From JAJTFW01 sp903922455 (GTDB taxonomy: Bacteria > Bacteroidota > Bacteroidia > AKYH767-A > OLB10), in assembly GCA_943329665.2 (NCBI GenBank), contig CALQEU020000004.1, positions 1 through 64,000 on the forward strand: a stretch of 64,000 nt of DNA. The letters run 5' to 3'. Shown here in pieces: positions 35,946 through 44,680 of this stretch. Numbering within the stretch: position 1 is the first letter of the stretch; each line of letters opens with the position of its first letter. The translations under genes and the position numbers were made by a program. Below the pieces are notes generated by a model. The model saw only the letters and a program-made list of their open reading frames with translations. It was not told the origin of the DNA and did not search any database.

Positions 35946-36533
35946 TTACTTTGCCTGTGTTAGCTCTATGTTGACAGTAATATCTACTTCGTCACTTACT
36001 ACCATTCCACCTGCTTCAGTAAGCATACTCCATTTTAAATCATAATCCTTACGGTTGATTTTAGTGTTGGCTTTGAAACCGGCCTTGTTGTTTCCCCATG
36101 GATCTTTCATTAGGCCATTATTTTTTACATCAAAAGTTACTTTCTTCGTGATGTTACGAATCGTTAAATCTCCAATCAATTCATATTTGTTTCCAGCAAT
36201 TTTTTTGAAGGATGTGCTTTTAAATGTAATTTCTGGATACTTAGCAGAGTTGAAAAACTCATCGCCCATCAAATGCTTATCACGATCGGCGCTCTCCGTG
36301 TTGATGCTATTCACATCTATGGTAAATTCAACCGTTCCGCTGTTGAAATCTGTGCTTGGACTCTCTACTTTTCCACTGTAGGTTTTGAAATTTCCTTCTA
36401 GTTCAGATACCATTAGATGAGTAACTGAAAATTTTACAGCTGTGTGAGTAGGATCTACGTTCCAGACAATGTTTTGCGCAGTTGCACCTAGGCTTAAGCT
36501 AGATAACAATAGAATTATAAATATTTTTTTCAT
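35946..36533 (-). CDS. YceI family periplasmic protein
   Basis: A 195-residue exported lipocalin-like protein. Signal peptide IILLLSSLSLGATAQ; mature start NIVWNVDPTHTAVKFSVTHLMVSE is the YceI hallmark. It continues with VEFTIDVNSINTESADRDKH, LMGDEFFNSAKYPEITFKST, YELIGDLTIRNITKKVTFDV. YceI proteins bind polyisoprenoid lipids in a long pocket. The gene has its own terminator and a candidate operator 20-41 bp before its ATG, and sits next to a MarR gene, an arrangement suggesting control by that regulator. Confidence 0.92.
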   Translation of the reverse strand: MKKIFIILLLSSLSLGATAQNIVWNVDPTHTAVKFSVTHLMVSELEGNFKTYSGKVESPSTDFNSGTVEFTIDVNSINTESADRDKHLMGDEFFNSAKYPEITFKSTSFKKIAGNKYELIGDLTIRNITKKVTFDVKNNGLMKDPWGNNKAGFKANTKINRKDYDLKWSMLTEAGGMVVSDEVDITVNIELTQAK

Positions 36534-36552
36534 ATTTTAAGTTTTTTTTCAA

Positions 36553-36574
36553 ATATAGTGTATGTACATTATAT
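36553..36574. promoter_or_regulatory. Candidate MarR operator upstream of YceI gene
   Basis: A 22-bp near-palindrome (ATATAGTGTAT and GTACATTATAT halves; 9 of 11 positions pair) lies 20-41 bp before the YceI start. Size and symmetry suit a MarR dimer, and the MarR gene is the next gene downstream. Confidence 0.5.
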
Positions 36575-36703
36575 GTTGAAACAACCATCTTTAAATATTT
36601 ATTAAATTATTAATTATCAAATATATAATTTGCAATAATTTAAATAAAATTAACTCTGATCTAGAAATTTCCATAAGATTTCCCTTGAAAATAAAATTTC
36701 TAT

Positions 36704-37687
36704 TTACTTCGATATTGTCATATTTAAATGAAGTGCGCATTTAAAATGACCTTCAGGACAAGCCTTATGTCCGTGTAATCCACAGGGGCGACAAGATAAA
36801 TTTAAAACTTCTACTATTTTACTAAGGTCAGACAAAGGGCCAAATCCAAAAGCAGGAATGGTACTACAATAATAAGCAGTAACGGGTGCATTCATTGCAG
36901 ATGCCATGTGCATAGGAGCAGAATCATTCACAAAATTCCGTTTAGCGTCTTTGATTAAAGCAGCCGTTTGTAAAAAACTTAATTTACCTGCCAGTGTTTT
37001 TACATTTTCACTTTTGATTTGTGCTTCAATGGCCACACATTCATATTTATCCGCTGGACCACCAAGCAAATAAATAATCGAATCCTTATCTATTTCTTGC
37101 AATGATGAAATTAACTCCAACCATTTTGCTGCAGGAACTTGTTTCGTAAACCAGACGGAAGTTGGAGCGATGCAATAATAAGTTTTCGCTTTTAAGTTTT
37201 GTACAAATGAATAATCACTTTGTGCCGGATATAGAATTGGTTTAGCCGTTTCATTTGCACCTAACGATTTCATCAATTTTAAATTTCGAACCGTTTCGTG
37301 AATTTCATCTTTTCCGTGAATGTCGTGTTCGATTTTCTGTGTAAATAAAAAGGAAAATGGATTTTTCTTAAATCCAATTCTTTCTTTCGAACCACTTAAA
37401 CCAGTAAGTAATCCTGTGGCTGCAAATCGTTGAATATTTACCACGATATCGTATTTCTCTTTTCGAATTTGAGAAAGAAGAATCCACAGGTTTTGATGCT
37501 TTTTGTTCTGTTTATTCCAAATAAGGATATTACTTATTCCTATAAAATTCTGCAATAATCCTTCATTTCCTTTTCTTACCAATACATCCAATTGCGCATT
37601 GGGAAAACAACGATGCGCTTCCTGAATTAAAGGTGTTGCCAGAATGACATCCCCAATAAAAGCAGTTTGAATGATTAGTATTTTCAC
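36704..37687 (-). CDS. Glycosyltransferase family 9 (heptosyltransferase-like)
   Basis: A 327-residue GT-B enzyme of the ADP-heptose:LPS heptosyltransferase family. Motifs: ILIIQTAFIGDVILATPLI at the N-terminus, ERIGFKKNPFSFLF, YCIAPTSVWFTKQVPAAKW, YLLGGPADKYEC and NDSAPMHMASAMNAPVTAYY, with RPCGLHGHKACPEGHFKC near the end. It probably adds heptose to LPS core, which fits gmhA, gmhB and kdsA in the same window. It starts with GTG, overlapping the stop of the upstream gene by four bases (GTGA). Confidence 0.88.
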   Translation of the reverse strand: MKILIIQTAFIGDVILATPLIQEAHRCFPNAQLDVLVRKGNEGLLQNFIGISNILIWNKQNKKHQNLWILLSQIRKEKYDIVVNIQRFAATGLLTGLSGSKERIGFKKNPFSFLFTQKIEHDIHGKDEIHETVRNLKLMKSLGANETAKPILYPAQSDYSFVQNLKAKTYYCIAPTSVWFTKQVPAAKWLELISSLQEIDKDSIIYLLGGPADKYECVAIEAQIKSENVKTLAGKLSFLQTAALIKDAKRNFVNDSAPMHMASAMNAPVTAYYCSTIPAFGFGPLSDLSKIVEVLNLSCRPCGLHGHKACPEGHFKCALHLNMTISK

Positions 37688-38298
37688 TGGCTGATTTTAA
37701 TAAGAGGATGACGTTCGTTAAAACGTTCAACAAATCGAATTAACATTTGTCGTTGTTTCTTTGGACTTTTAAAACCAATAAACTCTTGGTACAATTCTTC
37801 ATCACGAAGTATTAAAATAGTTTCTAAAGTAGCTACAGAATATTCCAATAATTCCCCTTCTTGTAAATCGAGAAGATGAGGAATTGTTTCCGTATTTTTT
37901 TCGGTTGAAACAGGAGTAGAAGCCGCTCTGCGGATGGGATAGCTTTCAACAAAATAGCAAAGCTGTCCGGCAACAGTAACCTTATGATCATATCCTTTTC
38001 GTTGGATATATAGGAGGCCATCATCCACAAATGCATAGACGCTATCATAGGGTAAACTTTGTTTCATTTTAATTTCATTAATGAAAAACAAACTATCACC
38101 ACGAAACCATTTTTTTACATTGCTTGATTTTTCTCCATGAACGAGCAGTTGTGACGTTTGGATGGATGGAGTAAGTTCTTGCAAATCCTTTAAATGCAAA
38201 TATACACCATTCGGAAAGGAGTTTCCATTTTTTGTTGAATATTGAGAATAGAGTAGGGTAGGAAGTAAAAATGCTACTGTGAAGACAATTCTTTTCAT
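37684..38298 (-). CDS. Hypothetical secreted protein, 204 aa
   Basis: The ATG at 38298 gives a clean signal peptide (RIVFTVAFLLPTLLYSQ); a frame extension upstream to 38325 would cover a -7 box and is not used. The mature protein is beta-rich with no recognised domain; the C-terminal part is charged (FKSPKKQRQMLIRFVERFNE). The stop overlaps the heptosyltransferase start, so the two are translationally coupled; this suggests an envelope role but gives no function. Confidence 0.68.
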   Translation of the reverse strand: MKRIVFTVAFLLPTLLYSQYSTKNGNSFPNGVYLHLKDLQELTPSIQTSQLLVHGEKSSNVKKWFRGDSLFFINEIKMKQSLPYDSVYAFVDDGLLYIQRKGYDHKVTVAGQLCYFVESYPIRRAASTPVSTEKNTETIPHLLDLQEGELLEYSVATLETILILRDEELYQEFIGFKSPKKQRQMLIRFVERFNERHPLIKISQ

Positions 38299-38302
38299 GC
38301 TG

Positions 38303-38310
38303 CAAAGGTA
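38303..38310 (-). promoter_or_regulatory. -7 promoter element TACCTTTG
   Basis: Matches TAnnTTTG and ends 4 nt before the ATG at 38298, implying a leaderless or nearly leaderless transcript for the two-gene operon. Confidence 0.55.
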
Positions 38311-38331
38311 AACGCTAAAAAGCAAAAAGAA

Positions 38332-39474
38332 TTATAGACTTTTTAACATTTCCATTGCTTGTTTTTCAAATTCACCTTTAAAAGGTAGCACTTTCTCAAA
38401 CGACTGCTTTGCAGCACTTTTATTGTCGAGTTTTAAATAGCTGAGACCCATATACCAAATAGTAGCTTCACGATATATGGTTTGATTTGTTTGTATATAT
38501 TTTTCCAGTGTACTCAATGCGAGATGCGGATTCTCAATTAAAAAATAACTCACTCCTGTATAAAATAGGGCATCCGGTTTGTTCGTACATTGTTCTAACA
38601 ATGCGATCGCAGCCGCATATTTTTTGTTTTTATATTCTTTTATTCCTTTTTTGTACAAATCATCTGAATTGTATTTATTGGAATCATCACTTGCGCCGGC
38701 ATCTTGTTTTCGATTAGAAGAAGTAGTAGTACGAATGGCTGACTTTTTTTGCTCAACAGCAACTTCACTCAAACTCGTTCCTGACTGAACATTTTCTGAA
38801 GTAGATGGTTTCTCATCGGTAACTTTAGCAACTTCATTGCTGAAAACAGTAGTTGCTTGATCACTTTCTTCTTTCGCTTTAGTTGCTGGAACTGCTGAAA
38901 AGGTTTCTTCGTTTCCCTTTTCTTTTGATTCGGGCGTTGATTCAACCATGGCATCTTCTACCCGTACTTCTCTTTCTAAAACGGTTGGCGCTTGACTTTT
39001 TGAAAGTGGCGCTGATTGCTCATTTGGAACTTGCATCACTTGACTTTCTTGCAAGGGTTCTGATAAAATTTCAGATGGAGCTGGATAAGCTACCGATTTT
39101 TCACTCATCAATTCCTGCGTATTATTTTTCGGAATGACCATCCAAAGTGTAAATGTGCTAATAAATATAAGTGCTATGGCCGCCGCCATTCGCCAAGGAA
39201 ACAAGACTATTACTTTATCATTGTTTTCTTCTTCCTCTTCGGAAGTCATGGAATCAATTTCTAAATTCAATTCTTCTTCAATGGATAAAAGCGAATTTGG
39301 ATTTTTCATCAATTGAATTCCTTCCAAGGAATCTGAGCAAAATTCACAGTCTAATAAATGTTTTTCTATACGATGCTGTTCTTGAGTACTCAATATGCCC
39401 TGAGTATAATCCAGCATCTCCTGACTGCTGAGGCAGGGAGTATTTTGAGGATGATTCAACATATTGTTATTCAT
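38332..39474 (-). CDS. Anti-sigma factor-like membrane protein with zinc finger and TPR domain
   Basis: A 380-residue protein. Residues 10-50 hold the anti-sigma zinc finger HLLDCEFC (H39, C43, C46). A single membrane span lies near 95-113 (AAAIALIFISTFTLWMVI). A long Ser/Glu/Lys-rich linker follows, and the C-terminal 110 residues are TPR-like (DDLYKKGIKEYKNKKYAAAI). The start overlaps the sigma gene by 8 bp, so it should hold that sigma factor at the membrane; the periplasmic TPR part could sense envelope state. Confidence 0.82.
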   Translation of the reverse strand: MNNNMLNHPQNTPCLSSQEMLDYTQGILSTQEQHRIEKHLLDCEFCSDSLEGIQLMKNPNSLLSIEEELNLEIDSMTSEEEEENNDKVIVLFPWRMAAAIALIFISTFTLWMVIPKNNTQELMSEKSVAYPAPSEILSEPLQESQVMQVPNEQSAPLSKSQAPTVLEREVRVEDAMVESTPESKEKGNEETFSAVPATKAKEESDQATTVFSNEVAKVTDEKPSTSENVQSGTSLSEVAVEQKKSAIRTTTSSNRKQDAGASDDSNKYNSDDLYKKGIKEYKNKKYAAAIALLEQCTNKPDALFYTGVSYFLIENPHLALSTLEKYIQTNQTIYREATIWYMGLSYLKLDNKSAAKQSFEKVLPFKGEFEKQAMEMLKSL

Positions 39475-40036
39475 TTTTAAGCATGATTATTTTCAAATTC
39501 CGTTTGCCATTTTGAATGTAACTTTTGACTTGATTCAAAGTAAATCCAGTAATCGTAGCTACTTCCTGATAACATTTTTGTTCTAAGTAAAAAAGTTGGA
39601 TGCACTGTTGTTGATGCTGATCGAGTTTCGTTAAAGCGGCTTCCATCTGTTGCAATTTCAACTCCTCTTCTTGCTTTTCTTCCAAACTTGGCGCCCCTTG
39701 ATGCAATCCTCCGTCTGTTTCCATAACATAAGGAGCCATTCCGCTAACTTCTTTCGGCTTGGTTCGTAATTGCATATAGCAGTGATTCTTCACTACCGTA
39801 TGCAACCAACCTTTGAAAAATTGGATTTCATGTTTTTTCAAATCCGTCAATAGCTTTTCAAAGATTTGACTTACGGCATCTTTACTTACATCTTCATCTT
39901 TCAAATATTTCATGCATACTGCATAAACCATATGCGTATATCGCTTAAAAAGGATGCCCACACCCTCGTTCCCTTTACCTGACTTGTAAAGTTCAATCAA
40001 TTCTTCGTCGCTATGTTGGTGCAGAGATTTATTCAC
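39467..40036 (-). CDS. ECF-type RNA polymerase sigma factor
   Basis: A 189-residue sigma-70 family protein of the extracytoplasmic function group. Region 2 is visible as LFKRYTHMVYAVCMKYLKDE and VSQIFEKLLTDLKKH, and the C-terminal region 4 as LEQKCYQEVATITGFTLNQV, KSYIQNGKRNLKIIML. The start is GTG at 40036. It heads a two-gene operon with its likely anti-sigma factor. No autoregulatory promoter was identified in the 219 bp upstream. Confidence 0.88.
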   Translation of the reverse strand: MNKSLHQHSDEELIELYKSGKGNEGVGILFKRYTHMVYAVCMKYLKDEDVSKDAVSQIFEKLLTDLKKHEIQFFKGWLHTVVKNHCYMQLRTKPKEVSGMAPYVMETDGGLHQGAPSLEEKQEEELKLQQMEAALTKLDQHQQQCIQLFYLEQKCYQEVATITGFTLNQVKSYIQNGKRNLKIIMLKNE

Positions 40037-40255
40037 AGATTGGAGGACTCAAAAGTAATAAAGGCGCATGAGTTTTTTTACTTTGAATGGTGTAGGATTT
40101 GATTTTCAAATTTAAGGTGTTATTTCCAAGCCATAAGTTTTGTTTAAAAGCGACAATGTGCTTATCTTCCTTTAAAACATATTTCTGAACAATACCCATC
40201 TTCCCTGAAACAGTTTCTATATTTACAACGTAAAATTTATTAAGAATAATACCAT

Positions 40256-41242
40256 TTGAAAGAAGTTAATTTAAGTATCGAACTGGAGAACATCGGTGAC
40301 TTTTTTGGAGTGAACGATGCTAATTTAGAGGTGATCCGACGTAGTTTCCCTACCCTAAAAGTCGTTGGAAGAGGTCATGAAATAAAAATCATTGGAGAAC
40401 CTGAATTGGTGGCCGATGCCGAATCTAAAATCTTAAAGTTGATGGCCTACTATCGTGAGAACGGGATGTTGACACCTACTGAAGTGGATTTTATTTTGGG
40501 AAATAAGAAATCTAGTAACGTCGATACGAATGGAAAATCAACTCCTCCAGGTGCTGCCGATGGACGTGATGTTCTCGTTTTTGGTCCAAGTGGATTATTA
40601 GTTCGAGCGCGCACTCCAAACCAAAGAAAAATGGTGGAGTCGAGTGAGAAAAATGACATCGTTTTTGCTATTGGACCTGCTGGTACCGGTAAAACCTATA
40701 CCGCTGTAGCTTTAGCTGTTCGTGCTCTCAAAAATCGTGAAATTCGCCGCATTATTTTAACTCGTCCTGCCGTTGAAGCTGGCGAGCATCTCGGATTTCT
40801 ACCGGGTGATCTGAAAGAAAAAATTGATCCTTACTTGCGTCCTCTTTATGACGCTTTGTTTGATATGATTCCCGGTGAAAAACTCAAAACTTTCTTGGAG
40901 AATGGTGTCATCGAAGTAGCGCCACTTGCCTTTATGCGCGGTCGCACGTTAGATCATGCGTATGTGATTTTAGATGAGGCACAGAACGCTACGGAGAGTC
41001 AATTGAAGATGTTTTTAACGCGGATGGGGCCCAATGCGAAGATGGTTGTAACGGGTGATATGTCACAAGTTGATTTACCTCGAAATCAACCTTCCGGACT
41101 CATACAAGCCACTCGTATTTTGAAAAATATTGATGGGATTGGTCTAGTATTTTTAGATGCTAGTGATGTAGTTCGACATCGATTGGTGAAAGATATCATT
41201 CATGCCTACGATAAACCCATCATTAAAGAAGAGACTAAATAA
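40256..41242 (+). CDS. PhoH family protein
   Basis: A 328-residue P-loop ATPase of the PhoH/YbeZ type, linked to RNA metabolism and ribosome maturation with YbeY. The N-terminal 90 residues are the KH-like part. Walker A is GPAGTGKTYTA (140-150), followed by RPAVEAGEHLGFLPGDL, Walker B VILDEAQNA, and VTGDMSQVDLP. The start appears to be TTG at 40256, since the conserved sequence begins at once and no ATG is nearby; the true initiation codon is the least certain part. Confidence 0.9.
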   Translation: MKEVNLSIELENIGDFFGVNDANLEVIRRSFPTLKVVGRGHEIKIIGEPELVADAESKILKLMAYYRENGMLTPTEVDFILGNKKSSNVDTNGKSTPPGAADGRDVLVFGPSGLLVRARTPNQRKMVESSEKNDIVFAIGPAGTGKTYTAVALAVRALKNREIRRIILTRPAVEAGEHLGFLPGDLKEKIDPYLRPLYDALFDMIPGEKLKTFLENGVIEVAPLAFMRGRTLDHAYVILDEAQNATESQLKMFLTRMGPNAKMVVTGDMSQVDLPRNQPSGLIQATRILKNIDGIGLVFLDASDVVRHRLVKDIIHAYDKPIIKEETK

Positions 41243-41350
41243 AGTTTTGAACTATTTTAAATAATTGTATTTTAGTTGTTTAAGACTAAATTAGGTGTAA
41301 TATATCGATTTCGACCAGTTTCAGGACTATTAACTCATCGAAACTAAAAT

Positions 41351-41358
41351 TACTTTTG
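41351..41358 (+). promoter_or_regulatory. -7 promoter element TACTTTTG for purC
   Basis: Matches TAnnTTTG, 16 nt upstream of the purC ATG. Confidence 0.55.
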
Positions 41359-41374
41359 TAGAAAGAGCCATCGT

Positions 41375-42352
41375 ATGGAACAGACTATGACCGATTCTCA
41401 AAGCATTACCAGCACGCAGTTGAAGCTTCCTGAAATCACTTCGGTGTATCAGGGGAAGGTGAGAGATGTATATATCATCGACAATAAATTAATGGTATTG
41501 GTGGTATCGGATCGCGTTTCTGCATTCGATGTGGTGATGCCTCGCCTTATTCCTTTTAAAGGCCAAGTATTGAATCAACTCGCAGCCTACTTTTTAGAAG
41601 CTACGAAAGATATTTGTCCCAACTGGATTATTTCCGTTCCTGATCCCAATGCATCCATCGGAATTTTTTGCAAACCGTATAAAGTGGAGATGGTAATTCG
41701 TGGTTTCCTTACTGGACATTCTTGGAGAGAATACAGCGCAGGAAAACGTATAATTTGCGGGATAACTATGCCTGATGGAATGCGCGAGAACGAAGCATTC
41801 CCTGACCCTATCATTACACCCACTACCAAAAGTGATGCGGGGCACGATTTAGATATTTCCAGAGAAGAAATCATTTCCCAAGGAATTGTTCCTGAAGAAG
41901 AGTATGTCAAAATTGAGAATTACACGCGCGCACTTTATATGCGCGGTGTAAAATTAGCCAACGACAAAGGATTGATATTAGTAGATACCAAATATGAATT
42001 TGGATGTGCAAATGATAAAATATTTTTGATTGATGAAATTCACACACCCGATTCATCACGCTATTTTTATGCAGAAGGATATGAAGAGCGCTTGGAGCGT
42101 AACGAACCACAGCGACAATTAAGCAAAGAATTTTTACGTCAATGGTTAATCGCAAACAATTTCCAAGGTCTCGAAGGACAAACCGTACCAGAGTTCACCG
42201 ACGAATTCGTTGCTGAAGTGAGCAATCGCTACATTGAACTTTACGAGCAAATCACCGGACTTAAATTCGAACGCAGCGAAAGTTCCAACATCACAGAACG
42301 CATCGAAGACAATTTAAACCGCGCTTTGCATCCATTGATTGCGGGGATATAA
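41375..42352 (+). CDS. purC: Phosphoribosylaminoimidazole-succinocarboxamide synthase
   Basis: A 325-residue ATP-dependent SAICAR synthase of purine synthesis, joining aspartate to CAIR. Signatures: YQGKVRDVYIIDNKLMVLVV, SDRVSAFDVVMP, PYKVEMVIRGFLTGHSWREY, ITPTTKSDAGHDLDIS, LILVDTKYEFG and IDEIHTPDSSRYFY. The length is that of the longer, fungal-like PurC form. The ATG at 41375 follows the -7 box; a second ATG four codons later (MTDSQ) is possible. Confidence 0.94.
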   Translation: MEQTMTDSQSITSTQLKLPEITSVYQGKVRDVYIIDNKLMVLVVSDRVSAFDVVMPRLIPFKGQVLNQLAAYFLEATKDICPNWIISVPDPNASIGIFCKPYKVEMVIRGFLTGHSWREYSAGKRIICGITMPDGMRENEAFPDPIITPTTKSDAGHDLDISREEIISQGIVPEEEYVKIENYTRALYMRGVKLANDKGLILVDTKYEFGCANDKIFLIDEIHTPDSSRYFYAEGYEERLERNEPQRQLSKEFLRQWLIANNFQGLEGQTVPEFTDEFVAEVSNRYIELYEQITGLKFERSESSNITERIEDNLNRALHPLIAGI

Positions 42353-42416
42353 GTTACGAATACTAATATTTGATTGAATTTAAATCTCGTTCCTTTAAAG
42401 TATATAATTTTGAACG

Positions 42417-42443
42417 CGGATAAATCGGATAAATCGGATAAAT
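42417..42443. repeat. Three copies of a 9-bp tandem repeat
   Basis: CGGATAAAT is repeated three times head to tail in the spacer after purC. The rest of 42353-42595 holds no gene that I can see. Confidence 0.7.
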
Positions 42444-42595
42444 AAGATTTTTGCGGATTACTTCTTTGCCGGCTTTGAAAACCACATTTAATTTGATATT
42501 CTTGAAGCTTGTGGCTTGAAGCAAATGTTCAAAAATCGAAGTCGAATTTTATTTCAGCGAATCGAACATCTAATCGCGAAGCCTCGCGACTAACA

Positions 42596-43141
42596 TCAAA
42601 CCAACGGAGTGATTCCCCTCGTCTTCCCTTGAACCCCTTCAAAATACTTCGCCATCAACGGTGCATCCCCAACAAAATCGCCAGTAGGGTAGAAGGGTAA
42701 ATTAAAAAAAACGAGTTTCTTTTTATAGTCGAGGCTGCAGAACACGATGGGAATTTCTGCCCCAGAGGCAATTTGATAAAAGCCTGTTTTCCATTTCGCA
42801 ACCGATTTACGGGTTCCTTCTGGGGTAATTGCAATTACAAATCGTTCATTTTTTTTAGCGAGGTCAATGACTTGATCTACCAAATTAGTTTTGTGTTGTC
42901 GGTCGACCGGATACCCTCCAAGTCCACGAAAAATCCATCCAAAGGGAGCACGAAATAGCTCTTTCTTTCCCAAGAAATTTGACTTGAATTTTTTGATGCT
43001 TCTAACGGCAACGCCTATCAGAAAATCCCAATTGCTGGTGTGTGGCGCAACGACAATGATGTATTTTTTGATATCGCGTGGCACATCGCCTTCGATTTTC
43101 CATCCACGTAAATAAAAGGTTAAGCGATAAATGAACCTCAT
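42596..43141 (-). CDS. Lysophospholipid acyltransferase (PlsC-like)
   Basis: A 181-residue acyltransferase of the 1-acylglycerol-3-phosphate group. The catalytic HX4D motif is VVAPHTSNWDFLIG near residue 30. The acceptor/phosphate motif follows as FRGLGGYPVDRQ and ITPEGTRKS (EGTR). It is shorter than typical PlsC and lacks the N-terminal membrane span, like many Bacteroidota forms. It likely acylates a lysolipid or related acceptor at the inner membrane. It is a single gene. Confidence 0.83.
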   Translation of the reverse strand: MRFIYRLTFYLRGWKIEGDVPRDIKKYIIVVAPHTSNWDFLIGVAVRSIKKFKSNFLGKKELFRAPFGWIFRGLGGYPVDRQHKTNLVDQVIDLAKKNERFVIAITPEGTRKSVAKWKTGFYQIASGAEIPIVFCSLDYKKKLVFFNLPFYPTGDFVGDAPLMAKYFEGVQGKTRGITPLV

Positions 43142-43213
43142 AGTAGGGTAAAGTTAGTTCTTTTTTGAAACTAAATGGCGCTAAGGCTGCGCTTAAACAT
43201 GTGCTCTAGTATT

Positions 43214-43356
43214 GGCTGCGCTTTGGAAAATTTTCTCGCGACCCTCGGCAAGCTCAGGTTAAAAAGGCGCAGAGAAGCTAAGGCTACGCTTTGACAATTT
43301 TTCTTGCAACCCTCGGCATGCTCAGGTTAAAAAGGCGCAGAGACGCTAAGGCTGCT
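43214..43356. repeat. 68-bp tandem repeat, about two copies, with related debris
   Basis: GGCTGCGCTTT at 43214 recurs as GGCTACGCTTT at 43282 and as GGCTGC at 43350, a 68-bp period. Each unit contains ACCCTCGGC, GCTCAGGTTAAAAAGGCGCA and GCTAAGG. Related words in reverse orientation (GGCTTAGCGCCTCTGCG) follow near 43423, and a similar AACTCTGCGCACTCAGTG piece occurs near 55780. The 459-bp spacer 43142-43600 otherwise contains only a terminator and a small hairpin. Confidence 0.75.
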
Positions 43357-43514
43357 CATATATCTCTAGTAGGATGAACTCGCGTTTTTGTGAGAAATAA
43401 TTGCGAAATAGAAGCAACCGTTAGGCTTAGCGCCTCTGCGAGAAACGATAGCGAAGAGTTTCTTCGAGAAACTATAGCAAAGGGTTACTTCGAGAAAACT
43501 TTTTAGTGTAAAAA

Positions 43515-43548
43515 AACCCTGACGAAAAACTAAGTTTTTGTCAGGGTT
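43515..43548 (-). terminator. Terminator of the coiled-coil lipoprotein gene
   Basis: AACCCTGAC pairs with GTCAGGGTT, extended inward by AAAAAC/GTTTTT with one bulged base. On the minus strand it is followed by a long T-run. It lies about 55 bp after the stop at 43601. Confidence 0.9.
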
Positions 43549-43563
43549 GAGATTATATATGAA

Positions 43564-43587
43564 CTGCCTAGGTCAAGACCGTAGCAG
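43564..43587. other. Compact hairpin between the lipoprotein stop and its terminator
   Basis: CTGCCTAGGTC faces GACCGTAGCAG around AA: CTG/CAG, CTA/TAG and GGTC/GACC pair, with one unpaired base on each side. It slightly resembles the SRP domain IV region but lacks the GGAA loop. Confidence 0.4.
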
Positions 43588-43600
43588 CATTGTGAACTAA

Positions 43601-44464
43601 TTAATCAGTAACTACTACCAAGTACTTCGATGCTTGCCAGAATTTTTCTGGATCTGTAATTTCGATTGCTGTTACTTTCTTGTTTTCAGAAAGTAAGTTG
43701 TAACTACCCGTTGGGTGCGTGCTTAACAATTTAGCTGACTTCGTGTTTAACTGAATTGTTTTTGTAGATGTGAAATCAATTTGAGTGAATGCTTCACGGT
43801 TGAAATCAGGAACCATTGTTTTGGCTTTTCCAAGACCTAAGAATCCACCTTGCTTTGCTAAAACTTTTTTATCGCGAAGTGTTTTGTAATCACCAACTGT
43901 ATAATAAGCAGTATGAAGCTTGGTTGTCTTGTCAGTGATTTCTGCAGTTTTTCTAGCACTTTCTATTACTATCGTATCAATTTCAGTTTGCATAGTGGTG
44001 ATCTTGCCATTCAAAGCAAAAATGTTTTCATTCAAGGAATTAATACTTGAATCACGAACTGCTAATTGACTGTTCAATGACCCTATCATTTTTTCTAATT
44101 CAGCCACTTTTACATTCGATTTACGAACACGAGATTGAAGATCAGATAATTTTTTCTTGTTTTGATCAATCATCTGACGAATTCCTTCGATATCACCCAT
44201 GATGCGTGTTTTTGCATCTTGAGAAATCTCTGTATTGTTCGCGCCTTCACGATTCAACATTTCTTCTTGTGCCGTTAAGCCTTCTATGCTCGTTTGGATT
44301 TCTGCGATGTCTTGCATGTATCCGTTAATGACAGAATCTTTGGCATCGTACTGAGCCATTAAACTATCACGCTCACGCATCATTCGTTCAACTTCTGTTT
44401 TGTAGTCAGGACCACAACTGATCATCAGCATCGTAATGCCGGCAAGTAATAGGATATTTTTCAT
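43601..44464 (-). CDS. Coiled-coil lipoprotein, function unknown
   Basis: A 287-residue protein with a lipoprotein signal (LLLAGITMLMISCGPD, Cys 17). Residues about 20-165 form one long coiled coil (for example KKLSDLQSRVRKSNVKVAEL). The C-terminal 110 residues are a small compact domain (YYTVGDYKTLRDKKVLAKQG) with a final stretch of beta character. The architecture fits a periplasmic spacer or envelope-tethered protein; I recognise the general type from Bacteroidota but no function. A clear terminator follows. Confidence 0.75.
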   Translation of the reverse strand: MKNILLLAGITMLMISCGPDYKTEVERMMRERDSLMAQYDAKDSVINGYMQDIAEIQTSIEGLTAQEEMLNREGANNTEISQDAKTRIMGDIEGIRQMIDQNKKKLSDLQSRVRKSNVKVAELEKMIGSLNSQLAVRDSSINSLNENIFALNGKITTMQTEIDTIVIESARKTAEITDKTTKLHTAYYTVGDYKTLRDKKVLAKQGGFLGLGKAKTMVPDFNREAFTQIDFTSTKTIQLNTKSAKLLSTHPTGSYNLLSENKKVTAIEITDPEKFWQASKYLVVVTD

Positions 44465-44680
44465 GTGAATAGTTTTAGGTTTATTGTCCGCTCGTCAAAG
44501 TTAAGCATAATTTCACCTACAATTATTGAACATTCACCCAAATTTGTTAACAACTATTGTTTATAACCTAAAAGATAAAGTTGTAGAGCTTGGCTTCAGT
44601 GGAATCCATTTATAAATTGAATGCTAAATAGTTATGTAAAATTTAAGCCCGATTATCTAACCAAGTCAGCTTATTTTTGC

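Noticed and set aside
43561..43600. Second SRP RNA
   Set aside because: Shares only AGCAGCAT-like words; lacks the GGAA tetraloop and long helix, and a complete SRP RNA is already at 7892-7992.
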